DNA of 64,000 bases from Metaruminococcus_A sp003150405 (GTDB taxonomy: Bacteria > Bacillota > Clostridia > Oscillospirales > Ruminococcaceae). Positions 1 to 7,157 of the stretch are shown one piece after another. The position numbers were made by a program, and so were the translations under genes. Within the stretch, counting starts at the first letter, position 1. The number at the start of each line of letters is the position of its first letter. Under the pieces are notes generated by a model. The model saw only the letters and a program-made list of their open reading frames with translations, searched no databases and was not told the origin of the DNA. The DNA is taken from contig CABUBB010000005.1 of assembly GCA_902489745.1 (NCBI GenBank), positions 62,001 to 126,000 of the forward strand. Reading direction: 5' to 3'.

Positions 1-361
1 TCTCCTGACGCTCTGCATCAATGCTAAGGCCATTCCAAATGCAGTCAATATTGCCGTTGTTCAGTTCCATCTCTTTGGAGTCCCAGGCAATCGGCTGAAC
101 AACAAGTTCAACGCCCATCTTATCACAGACGGCCTGTGCAAGGTCAATGTCAAACCCAACAATATTGTTGTCTTCGTCGCGGAAGCCCATCGGCGGGAAG
201 CTGTCATCCAAGCCCAGTACAAACTTGGTTTTTTCTCCATTGGTGCTGTCGGAACCACTGTTCGTTCCGCTGCCAGAACCGCTGTTATTGCACGCCGTGA
301 ACATACTCAGTACCATAACGCCGGCCAACACTGCAAGCAAAACTTTTTTCATTTTTTTCAA
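1..361 (-). CDS. Amino-acid ABC transporter substrate-binding lipoprotein (5' part, runs off the window)
   Basis: Translating the minus strand from about 361 gives a lipoprotein signal peptide (KKVLLAVLAGVM, then a Cys in FTACNN) and a Ser/Gly/Asn-rich linker. After that comes the start of a periplasmic-binding-protein type 2 fold: KFVLGLDDSFPPMGF, then IVGFDIDLAQAVCDKMG, which is the typical opening of polar amino-acid binding proteins (SBP_bac_3). It would capture an amino acid at the outer membrane face for an ABC importer whose permease and ATPase must lie outside the window. The start is probably the TTG at 361, because GAGGGTG lies about 8 nt upstream; the in-frame ATG at 352 is the alternative. 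About 120 residues are visible. The family is clear, the ligand is not. Confidence 0.85.
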   Translation of the reverse strand, partial: MKKMKKVLLAVLAGVMVLSMFTACNNSGSGSGTNSGSDSTNGEKTKFVLGLDDSFPPMGFRDEDNNIVGFDIDLAQAVCDKMGVELVVQPIAWDSKEMELNNGNIDCIWNGLSIDAERQE

Positions 362-395
362 CTGGATTCACCCTCACTTTATTGAATAAAATACC

Positions 396-423
396 AGTAT
401 AGTTTACACTTTAATACAGTAAA
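396..423 (-). promoter_or_regulatory. Putative sigma-A promoter of the ABC solute-binding gene
   Basis: On the minus strand TTTACT (423-418) and TATACT (401-396) are separated by 16 nt, about 35 nt upstream of the probable start codon. The match is moderate and rests on sequence only. The -35 overlaps the terminator hairpin at 421-452. Confidence 0.4.
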
Positions 424-452
424 AAGCTAACATGCTATAATGTTAGCTTTTT
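421..452. terminator. Bidirectional hairpin between the GH127 gene and the ABC gene
   Basis: A perfect 12-bp inverted repeat (421-432 with 441-452, 8-nt loop) begins with AAAAA and ends with TTTTT, so it can act in either direction. On the minus strand it ends the transcript of the GH127 gene that stops at 524. Confidence 0.7.
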
Positions 453-523
453 ACAAATTTCGTATTTAATCAAATTTATCTTCTGTTTTCTTGCTTTTTT
501 AAACAAATACGCTTGTTTTTATT

Positions 524-2464
524 CTATTTGGTTTCACAACGTACCCAAACCAACATCTCGCCTTTGCCACGGTTGTTCCAACAGCAATACGGTACAAATT
601 TAAGCTGTGCCGTTTCCTTTTTTGGCGGTTCATTGCTGTAAAGCGCGCCGCTGCCACTATCTATCAGCTTCGTTGCATCCGCTTTGATGGTTAGCGTTCC
701 GCCAAACAAGTCTGCATCATACGCCTCAACCAGCTTTACATCCTTGGCGAGCTCAAACGCACCAAGATTTTCACCGTTGTCAATTTCCTCCAGGCAGTAA
801 ACCACCGGCCCTTTCACAACCGCTGCCTTGCCAATATCCGCCCGCACCTTGGGATTTGCATAAACAAGCTGTGCCGGCATATCCAGTTCCAGTACAACTT
901 TCGCACCGCCCTTCCAGTTCCGGGTCAGTTTAAGATAGCCGTTTTCAACCGGGGCATCCACCACAGTGCCGTCCACCGCAACTGCTTTCAAACGGCTGAA
1001 CTGCGGAATGCGAAGCGCCACCGTAAATGGTACATCGGAATCAGTCCGCACCATCACTGCCGCAGAGGATTCAAACGGGTACCGGGTATTCAGCGAAACT
1101 GTAACCGCACGGCCGCCGATATCACATGTGGTCTCGTTATTGATGTAGAGATTGACGTACAGGTTTTCATCATCAGCGCCATAGATGTACTGACCCATTG
1201 AAGCAAGGGTGCGGATGATATTCGGCGGGCAGCAGGCGCAGCCGAACCATTTTTGCCGTTCGGTCTTGACGTGGTAAAGGCTGGTGTTGTTTTCTGCCGC
1301 CTCCGGGATGACCTCCAGCGGGTTGACATAGAAAAACTTGTTGCCCTCCAGCGAAATGCCGCCCAGCACCGTGTTGTAAAGGGCGCGCTCCATGACGTCT
1401 GCATACTTGGATTCACGGGTGATTTCAAGCATCCGTTTTGCAAACATCGCAAGGCCGACCGACGCGCAGGATTCCGAATAAGCCGAATCATTGGGTAGGT
1501 CGTAGTCCCAGGTAAAGCGTTCGCCCCGTGCCGAGGAACCAATGCTCCCCGTAATATACATCCGTTTTTCTGCAATATCGTCAAACAGCACTTCACAAGC
1601 TTTGAGCAAAGACTCATCGCCGTATTCGTAGGCTAAATCCGCCACACCGGAGAACAGGTACACATTGCGCACCGCATGGCCTTCCGCAGTGTTTTGCTCC
1701 CGGATAGGCGCATGCACCTGGTAATACCGGTCGTCAAATATATTTTCATCAATAAACTCCAATTCAAAATCCGGGCCTTTTTTCTCAATGTTGAAGTAAT
1801 TTGGCTCGGTGCCGCGGCGCTCTACAAAAAATTTTGAAAGATCAAGGTAGCGTTTCTCCCCGGTTGCATGGTAGAGCTTAACCAGTGCCAACTCAATTTC
1901 CGGATGACCAGGATAAGCCGAAATTTTGCCTTCACCCTCCCCGAACACCTCACAAATTAAATCCACATACCGGCAAATAATCTTTAACAGCTTGTCCTTG
2001 CCGGTGGCGTTGTAGTAGGCGACAGCCGCCTCAATAAAATGCCCGCAGCAATACAGCTCGTGTCGGTCACGCAGGCTGGTCCAGCGTTTTCCAGGGCGCG
2101 CTAAGGTAAAAAAGGTATTAAGGTAACCATCCGGCTGCTGTGCCTTGCCAATAATATCAATGGCCTCATCCGCTATTTTTTCCAGTTCCGGGTCAGGGTT
2201 AATTTCCAGCGAATAAGCAACACCCTCCAGCCATTTCGCCGCGTCGCTGTCCTGGAAGCAGCGCCCGCCGAACTCGCCTTCTTCCATTCCTGCAACCACC
2301 TTGAAATTGTGCATACAGTAACTCTTTTCCGCATCCGGAATACGGTCATTGAGTGCCTCCCACTGGTAGTAGAGGCTGTCCGGCACAGCTTTAATGTAGC
2401 GCGACCAATAAGAATCGTTGATTTTTACGTTTTTGAGCGGTAATGATTGTAACCGTTTTTGCAT
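524..2464 (-). CDS. GH127 beta-L-arabinofuranosidase
   Basis: The 646-aa product matches glycoside hydrolase family 127 across its length (first residues around NDSYWSRYIK, then an alpha/alpha barrel and beta-sandwich). Members release beta-L-arabinofuranose from plant hydroxyproline-rich glycoprotein glycans. The zinc/cysteine active site seen in HypBA1 of Bifidobacterium longum appears intact: Glu and Cys in SESCAS (about 331 and 333) and the Cys pair in FGCACCPPN (about 411-412), of which the first would be the nucleophile; the Glu in GERFTWD (about 315) would be the acid/base. No signal peptide is seen, so it probably acts on imported oligosaccharides. The ATG at 2464 is preferred over 2470 because GGAG then has normal spacing. 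It is divergent from an ArsR-like regulator, its likely controller. Confidence 0.9.
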   Translation of the reverse strand: MQKRLQSLPLKNVKINDSYWSRYIKAVPDSLYYQWEALNDRIPDAEKSYCMHNFKVVAGMEEGEFGGRCFQDSDAAKWLEGVAYSLEINPDPELEKIADEAIDIIGKAQQPDGYLNTFFTLARPGKRWTSLRDRHELYCCGHFIEAAVAYYNATGKDKLLKIICRYVDLICEVFGEGEGKISAYPGHPEIELALVKLYHATGEKRYLDLSKFFVERRGTEPNYFNIEKKGPDFELEFIDENIFDDRYYQVHAPIREQNTAEGHAVRNVYLFSGVADLAYEYGDESLLKACEVLFDDIAEKRMYITGSIGSSARGERFTWDYDLPNDSAYSESCASVGLAMFAKRMLEITRESKYADVMERALYNTVLGGISLEGNKFFYVNPLEVIPEAAENNTSLYHVKTERQKWFGCACCPPNIIRTLASMGQYIYGADDENLYVNLYINNETTCDIGGRAVTVSLNTRYPFESSAAVMVRTDSDVPFTVALRIPQFSRLKAVAVDGTVVDAPVENGYLKLTRNWKGGAKVVLELDMPAQLVYANPKVRADIGKAAVVKGPVVYCLEEIDNGENLGAFELAKDVKLVEAYDADLFGGTLTIKADATKLIDSGSGALYSNEPPKKETAQLKFVPYCCWNNRGKGEMLVWVRCETK

Positions 2465-2525
2465 GATCATTCTCCTTTTTCTTGTTCAGGCGGCTGCATA
2501 ACCTTCAAACTGCCTTAATGATTGC

Positions 2526-2554
2526 ATTATAGCATCCACTTTATCCGATTGCAA
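2526..2554 (-). promoter_or_regulatory. Promoter of the GH127 gene with an overlapping cre-like site
   Basis: On the minus strand TTGCAA (2554-2549) and TATAAT (2531-2526) are exactly 17 nt apart. The sequence from 2554 to 2540 (TTGCAATCGGATAAA) fits the CcpA cre consensus WTGNAANCGNWNNCW at all but one defined position and covers the -35. This suggests carbon catabolite repression, by inference. ATTGCA recurs near 2521, 2549 and 2581. Confidence 0.6.
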
Positions 2555-2631
2555 TGAAATCCAACTTAAAAACTGGCATAATTGCATACATTTGCCGGGT
2601 GGATTATGTTTAAGTTTTTCTAAAGTTTTTG

Positions 2632-2660
2632 TTTACCCTCCTATTTGTCTATGCTATAAT
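2632..2660 (+). promoter_or_regulatory. Promoter reading toward the ArsR-like regulator
   Basis: TTTACC (2632-2637) and TATAAT (2655-2660) are 17 nt apart. It would start a transcript about 260 nt before the regulator gene, leaving an unusually long leader. Confidence 0.6.
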
Positions 2661-2928
2661 ATGTATATAGTAAGGGACTGTATTAGGAGGTCACTTACGG
2701 GAACCATTATTGACTTTGGCTGCAGCAAAAAAGCACAGTTACACAAATGGTGTAACCATTAAACCTTCTGAATCGTCCTTCTTCATTTGAATCTTTTTTG
2801 AACTACCATCAGCAGCGCCGCTCAAACGGAGTCCCTGTCAAAAAAGGGGCAGACCGCGGCACGCAATCCACTCAAGTGCAGCCTTGCCCGGCGGCTGTCC
2901 ATCCATCCTGACAAAAGCGGTGATTCCA
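2661..2928 (+). other. Long leader region upstream of the ArsR-like regulator
   Basis: These 268 bases have no convincing gene. AGGAGG at 2686-2691 is not followed by a start codon at normal distance. AGGGACT near 2673 is complementary to AGTCCCT near 2830 and could close a structure of about 160 nt. A dyad, GTTACAC-5 nt-GTGTAAC, lies at 2738-2756 with a second overlapping one (AATGG...CCATT). These may be operator sites or RNA structure. Confidence 0.35.
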
Positions 2929-3858
2929 ATGAGAGAAATTAACAACCTCAACGAAACTTATCTATTCTGCAAGGCACTCGGTTCTGAAATCCGAATTAAA
3001 ATCATTAAGCTGCTGCATGAAAACAAGTCTATGAACCTGAACGAGCTTTCCGATGTGCTCGGTGTCACAAACGGTGCTATGACAGCGCATATCAAGCTGC
3101 TGGTTGATGCGGGGATTATTGAAATTACCCATTCCTCCGGCAAACGCGGTTCTCAGAAAATCTGCTCGCTCAAAGAGACAAAGGTGCTGGTTAATCCGTT
3201 CCACTGCGGTGCCTGCGCCACCAATATGTACGCTGCTGATATTCCCATCGGTAGTTTTTGCAACTGTGACGTCAGTCCCGCCTGTGGTCTTGCAACTTCC
3301 GGCAGCATTGTCGGGGAAATTGACGACCCGCGTTATTTTTGCGCACCGGAACGTGTGAGCGTCGGCATTTTGTGGTTCTCCAACGGCTTTTTGGAATTTC
3401 GCATTCCCAACTACCTTAAGCAAGGTCAAACGCTCAAAGAGCTTAAATTTTCTTTTGAAATATCTTCTCAGGTTCCCACTGGGCGGGAGGAATACCCCAG
3501 CAACATCAGCTTTACCATCAATGACCTTCCTCTCGGTTTTTGGAGCAGCCCCGGCAACTTTGGCGGCAGCCGCGGCCGGTATAACCCAGCCTGGTGGCCG
3601 GATAGGTGGGCGCAGTCGGGTCTGTTAAAGGTTCTGACCGTCAACCAGGAAGGCGTTTTTATTGACGGCACTAAAATTAGCGATACTACGATAAACGACC
3701 TTGCCATTGATTTTAAAAGCAGCATCCTGCTCCGGCTTTCAGTCAGCCGAACCCGCAGCATCAACAGCGGTGGTATTACGCTGTTTGGCAAGGATTATGG
3801 AAACTATCATCAAGACATTCATTTTGAAGCGCTCTACAAAGAGGCCGGTACAAAATAA
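2929..3858 (+). CDS. ArsR-family winged-helix regulator with a C-terminal sensor-like domain
   Basis: The 309-aa product has an N-terminal winged helix of ArsR type (about residues 10-80; GSEIRIKIIKLL, the MNLNELSDVLGVTNGAMTAH recognition region and a wing). It continues into about 220 residues of predominantly beta sequence (RYNPAWWPDRWAQ, GGITLFGKDYGNYHQDI). The linker carries a Cys/His group (FHCGACATN, FCNCDVSPACG, RYFCAPE) that could bind metal. I recognise this as a recurring clostridial architecture found beside glycosidase genes, but I know of no assigned ligand. Divergence from GH127 suggests control by an arabinose-containing sugar (inference). The ATG at 2929 is chosen because homology starts there; an in-frame GTG lies 9 nt upstream. 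Confidence 0.75.
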   Translation: MREINNLNETYLFCKALGSEIRIKIIKLLHENKSMNLNELSDVLGVTNGAMTAHIKLLVDAGIIEITHSSGKRGSQKICSLKETKVLVNPFHCGACATNMYAADIPIGSFCNCDVSPACGLATSGSIVGEIDDPRYFCAPERVSVGILWFSNGFLEFRIPNYLKQGQTLKELKFSFEISSQVPTGREEYPSNISFTINDLPLGFWSSPGNFGGSRGRYNPAWWPDRWAQSGLLKVLTVNQEGVFIDGTKISDTTINDLAIDFKSSILLRLSVSRTRSINSGGITLFGKDYGNYHQDIHFEALYKEAGTK

Positions 3859-3871
3859 AATAGAGACCAAT

Positions 3872-3904
3872 AAAACCGGGGCTTTTCCGCCCCGGTTTTT
3901 GTTT
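3872..3904 (+). terminator. Rho-independent terminator after the ArsR-like gene
   Basis: A stem of 11 bp (AAAACCGGGGC / GCCCCGGTTTT) with a 6-nt loop, followed by more T residues, lies 14 nt after the stop codon. The A-rich left arm may let it serve the convergent tetR-type gene as well. Confidence 0.9.
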
Positions 3905-3920
3905 CATCCCTTATACCGTA

Positions 3921-4529
3921 TCACTGAATTGATTCGCGGCCCTGTGCATTATTCTGGAGAGCGCCCATACCATAAACCATGATATTTTCCGCCATCGCAG
4001 CAACCTTATCCGCACTGGTCGCCATGCCTTCCTGCAGCCACTTCTGCAGCAACCCAATGCACCCAGCACTCACAAACGCATAAAAAAATTCAATTTGCTT
4101 CGGAGTAGCTTCGGCAAAATACCGTGAATATGCTTCTACACAAAGCTCCCGCCCCAAATTGATCAGCCTCCAGGCAAACTGCTTGTCGCCATAGTCGCTG
4201 AGCGTTACAGTACAAAGATCTGCATTGTCCTTTAGGCACTGGAAAATCCCTGCGGTAATTTTAACCGGCGTCAAATCACCTCGCTCAGTGGAGAGCAGAG
4301 GCTCCAGTGTTTTCTGAAAATCCTCAAACATCTCCTCCTCAATTTTTGCAAGGAGATCATAAATATCTGTATAATGTGCGTAAAAGGTTCCGCGGTTAAT
4401 ACCAGCAGCTGCACACAGCTCTTTTATGGTAATACTCTGCAGCGGCTTCTGTTTCAGTAAATCGGTAAATGCCCTGCGGATAAGCATTTTGGTCACACGT
4501 ACCCGGTGGTCATTTGCAGGCGTTTTCAC
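3921..4529 (-). CDS. TetR/AcrR-family transcriptional regulator
   Basis: The 202-aa product has the typical TetR N-terminal helix-turn-helix (about residues 8-58: RVTKMLIRRAFTDLL, then ITIKELCAAAGINRGTFYAHY). An all-helical C-terminal ligand/dimerisation domain follows. Start is a GTG at 4529 behind GAAAGGGG. It is divergent from the SDR oxidoreductase at 4749, which it probably represses; a partial palindrome just downstream of that gene's -10 box could be its operator. The ligand cannot be told from sequence. The gene converges on the ArsR-like gene. Confidence 0.85.
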   Translation of the reverse strand: MKTPANDHRVRVTKMLIRRAFTDLLKQKPLQSITIKELCAAAGINRGTFYAHYTDIYDLLAKIEEEMFEDFQKTLEPLLSTERGDLTPVKITAGIFQCLKDNADLCTVTLSDYGDKQFAWRLINLGRELCVEAYSRYFAEATPKQIEFFYAFVSAGCIGLLQKWLQEGMATSADKVAAMAENIMVYGMGALQNNAQGRESIQ

Positions 4530-4665
4530 AATGCGTAGTCCCCTTTCCGAAAAACAGCGGTATTTTCCATCGTAGTTGAGGTAAACTTTTTATGAAGCAG
4601 CAATGTAAATCAACACTCTATGTTTATTTTGTTGGGTAAGATACGGTAAATTCACAATTTGCTGG

Positions 4666-4694
4666 TTGCTACGTTCCTTTGTTCCAACTATAAT
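4666..4694 (+). promoter_or_regulatory. Promoter of the SDR oxidoreductase gene
   Basis: TTGCTA (4666-4671) and TATAAT (4689-4694) are exactly 17 nt apart, 55 nt before the start codon. Confidence 0.65.
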
Positions 4695-4711
4695 ACAATT
4701 AGAAGTAAAAG

Positions 4712-4726
4712 TCAACACGGTGTTTG
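4712..4726. promoter_or_regulatory. Candidate TetR-type operator
   Basis: TCAACAC-G-GTGTTTG is a nearly perfect 15-bp palindrome (core AACAC-G-GTGTT) placed 18 nt downstream of the -10 box, where a bound repressor would block transcription. Assignment to the divergent TetR protein is inference. Confidence 0.4.
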
Positions 4727-4748
4727 TTTTTTAGCAGAGGTGTCCTTT

Positions 4749-5810
4749 ATGAATCGGTTGTTTTTAGTCACAGGGGCAAACGGCCACCTGGGAAATACCA
4801 TTATACGTATGTTAAAAAAGAACGGGGCGGCGGTGCGCGGTCTCATTCTTCCCACCGAACAAGCTGTTGATGGGGACAGTGTACATTACCTTTACGGCGA
4901 TGTCCGCAAGCTCGAGAGTCTGCGTCCATTTTTTGAGCAGACCGGAGATGCCGAAGTGTATGTTATCCACACGGCAGGGATCATTGATATTTCGGAACAG
5001 GTTTCTCCGTTGATGTACGATGTTAACGTAAACGGCACCAAAAACATCCTTTCCCTCTGCATGGAATATAAGGTCAAACGTCTGCTTTACGTCAGTTCCG
5101 TACATGCCATTCCGGAGCAGGACCATCTCGCAGTTTTACACGAAGTCAAACGTTTTTCACCGGATTGGGTCGTCGGTGGTTATGCCAAAACCAAAGCGGA
5201 AGCCACTCAGGCAGTGCTCGACGCGGTAGAACAGGGGCTGGACGCTGTTGTCGTTCATCCATCCGGCATTCTCGGCCCATACGACAGTTCCGGCAACCAC
5301 CTGGTTCAGCTGGTACAGGATTACATCAACGGAAAGCTCCCCGCCTGCGTACATGGTGGCTACGATTTTGTGGATGTCCGCGACGTGGCCTCCGGCTGCC
5401 TGACTGCAATTGAAAAAGGAAAAACCGGAGAATGCTACATTCTGTCCAACCGCCACTACGAGGTAAAGGACGTACTGCGCATTGCTAAAAACGTGACCGG
5501 CGGACGAAAGCTCCCGGTCCTCCCCATGTGGATGGCTAAAGCGACCGCACCATTGCTGGGTTTGTATTCCAAGCTCCGCAAAGAGCGGCCTCTTTACACC
5601 AAATATTCGCTTTATACCCTTTCGAGCAACGATCGTTTTTCCCACGACAAAGCCACGGTGGACTTAAACTACCGTCCACGCGATCTTCGCCAAACCATTG
5701 CAGACACCGTCACATGGCTGCGGGAAATAACGCCGCCGAAAAAGAAAACCCGTCAGGAACACCGGACTCACAAGTCACTTCGGATGAAAAAAACAAGGCG
5801 GGCCTTTTAA
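4749..5810 (+). CDS. NAD-dependent epimerase/dehydratase-type (extended SDR) oxidoreductase
   Basis: The 353-aa product begins with a Rossmann dinucleotide motif (LFLVTGANGHLGNTIIR) and contains the SDR catalytic YxxxK (Y-A-K-T-K in GGYAKTKAE) and the usual HPSGILGPYD and YDFVDVRDVA segments. This places it with the extended SDRs of the dihydroflavonol-reductase / 3-beta-HSD type; the substrate is unknown. The ATG at 4749 follows AGAGG and starts the homology; 90 nt of open frame upstream contains the promoter. The last 25 residues are very basic and look unlike the family, while another frame reads smoothly over the same stretch, so the 3' end may have shifted. Probably controlled by the divergent TetR protein. 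Confidence 0.85.
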   Translation: MNRLFLVTGANGHLGNTIIRMLKKNGAAVRGLILPTEQAVDGDSVHYLYGDVRKLESLRPFFEQTGDAEVYVIHTAGIIDISEQVSPLMYDVNVNGTKNILSLCMEYKVKRLLYVSSVHAIPEQDHLAVLHEVKRFSPDWVVGGYAKTKAEATQAVLDAVEQGLDAVVVHPSGILGPYDSSGNHLVQLVQDYINGKLPACVHGGYDFVDVRDVASGCLTAIEKGKTGECYILSNRHYEVKDVLRIAKNVTGGRKLPVLPMWMAKATAPLLGLYSKLRKERPLYTKYSLYTLSSNDRFSHDKATVDLNYRPRDLRQTIADTVTWLREITPPKKKTRQEHRTHKSLRMKKTRRAF

Positions 5811-5891
5811 TGCTTTCCGTGCGTAAATTCTACGGCATTTCATCCGGCTTTGCCAGCTATCCGGCTTCGGTAAAACCAATTTTATTCTTCC

Positions 5892-5925
5892 AAAAAGCAG
5901 CTATGGCAAGCCATAGCTGCTTTTT
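5892..5925. terminator. Bidirectional terminator between convergent genes
   Basis: A perfect 15-bp stem (5892-5906 with 5911-5925, 4-nt loop CAAG) starts with five A and ends with five T. It serves the SDR gene on plus and the histidine phosphatase gene on minus, whose stop codon is 13 bases away. Confidence 0.9.
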
Positions 5926-5937
5926 ACAGAATGCGAA

Positions 5938-6666
5938 TCAGTGCCGCTCCTCAAAACAATCATAGGTTTCACAGAACCGCGCAGCAAATGCAGGGGGTTC
6001 GCCACCCGCATAAAGGTGAGATACATCTCCAAACATCTGGCAGCGAAAACTCGCAATCCCCTGCTCCCGCTCTTCGGTATACAACTGCGTCACCGAAGTC
6101 GGCGCCGCTACAAATCCGTGCCACAGCACCGCAGGAGAAATTCCGAGCAAATGCCCCAGCATGACACAGGTCACGCCAAAATGGCAGAACAGCACAAGAG
6201 TGTCCCGGTTTGGCGATTCCGCCCGGTAAAAATTCCCTTCCCGCACATACCCATGGCGTGCGAGAACGCTGTCTAATCCTTCCGCAACCTCACGGTAACG
6301 CTCCTTAGCCTGTCCAGATTTCATAAAATCTGTCTCTAGCCAACCCTTCCGATCGTAAAATGCCGGGATATTCGTCCAGTAGGAGGGCATTAGATCCCAC
6401 ACATTGCGTTTTTCTTCCCCTGTTACCGGATGAACCGCACCCGCGTCAAATTCCCGGAGCCAATCGAAAACCTCTGCCGTTCGCCCCATTTTTTGCAGGG
6501 TTCGGCTTGCAGTATCCTTCGCACGGCCGAGCGGGGAGCAATAAAAGCTCTTGACGTCGAGCTTCGCTATCCGTTCAGCCAGCAGCGTGGCCTCCCGCCA
6601 TCCTTTCGTGGTCAGACTGTCGAGGCTATAGTCCGGATCCCCATGCCGTATGATTAAGAGTCTCAT
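5938..6666 (-). CDS. Histidine phosphatase family protein (phosphoglycerate mutase-like)
   Basis: The 242-aa product opens with the family signature LLIIRHGDPDY, with Arg7 and the phosphate-accepting His8. It contains SPLGRAKDTA, a Glu region (WLREFD) and the second His in LFCHFGVTCVMLGH. Members remove phosphate from sugar phosphates or other small molecules; the substrate cannot be told. The ATG at 6666 is chosen because the RHG motif must lie close to the N terminus and AGAGGG is correctly spaced; a 37-residue upstream extension lacks family similarity. The gene is monocistronic. Confidence 0.9.
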   Translation of the reverse strand: MRLLIIRHGDPDYSLDSLTTKGWREATLLAERIAKLDVKSFYCSPLGRAKDTASRTLQKMGRTAEVFDWLREFDAGAVHPVTGEEKRNVWDLMPSYWTNIPAFYDRKGWLETDFMKSGQAKERYREVAEGLDSVLARHGYVREGNFYRAESPNRDTLVLFCHFGVTCVMLGHLLGISPAVLWHGFVAAPTSVTQLYTEEREQGIASFRCQMFGDVSHLYAGGEPPAFAARFCETYDCFEERH

Positions 6667-7157
6667 TCTCTGCCCTCTTTCTGTTTTTTCTATGCTTCCA
6701 TTATACCAAAAACATGTAAAAAATGCGATAATTTCCGGGAGATCTCTGTGCTTCACAGCTTTCGTCTGCATATACATTGCTTTAACCCATTATAGGTTGT
6801 AGCATATCCCTTTCCGCATCCGGCTTGGTTTGCAGAACGGTGTTCCAGTATTTGCGTCGTTCCTCCCGTAAAGACACAAAAGCATTCTTCTCTCACCCCG
6901 CTTATATGGGGATCTGAAATGTTTTTTCAACAAACAGCTTGCCGAAACCATCTGGTTACACTTTTGCCCATGCAAAATCAATCTCCGCAAATGTACTGCG
7001 TTAATAAAGCTACAGAAAAAACGGCAATTTTTTTACAGGATTTCCAAAAAACCGTAAATCATGGTCATAAAACCTTGCCGTTTCTCCCACTGTTCAACCG
7101 GGCGGAATTGTGTTACAATAAAATTAATTTTGGACACAGTCCTTTCCGGAGGTGCTT
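6667..7157. other. 490-bp region between divergent genes
   Basis: It holds a TATAAT on the minus strand (6705-6700) for the phosphatase gene and a TACAAT on the plus strand (7114-7119) for the dehydrogenase operon. Neither has a convincing -35. The middle, about 6790-7080, contains no frame with a ribosome binding site and no obvious structured RNA. Confidence 0.4.

Noticed and set aside
6790..7157. Small frames on both strands in the gap before the GlpA-like operon
   Set aside because: None has a ribosome binding site, and the products are unlike natural proteins.
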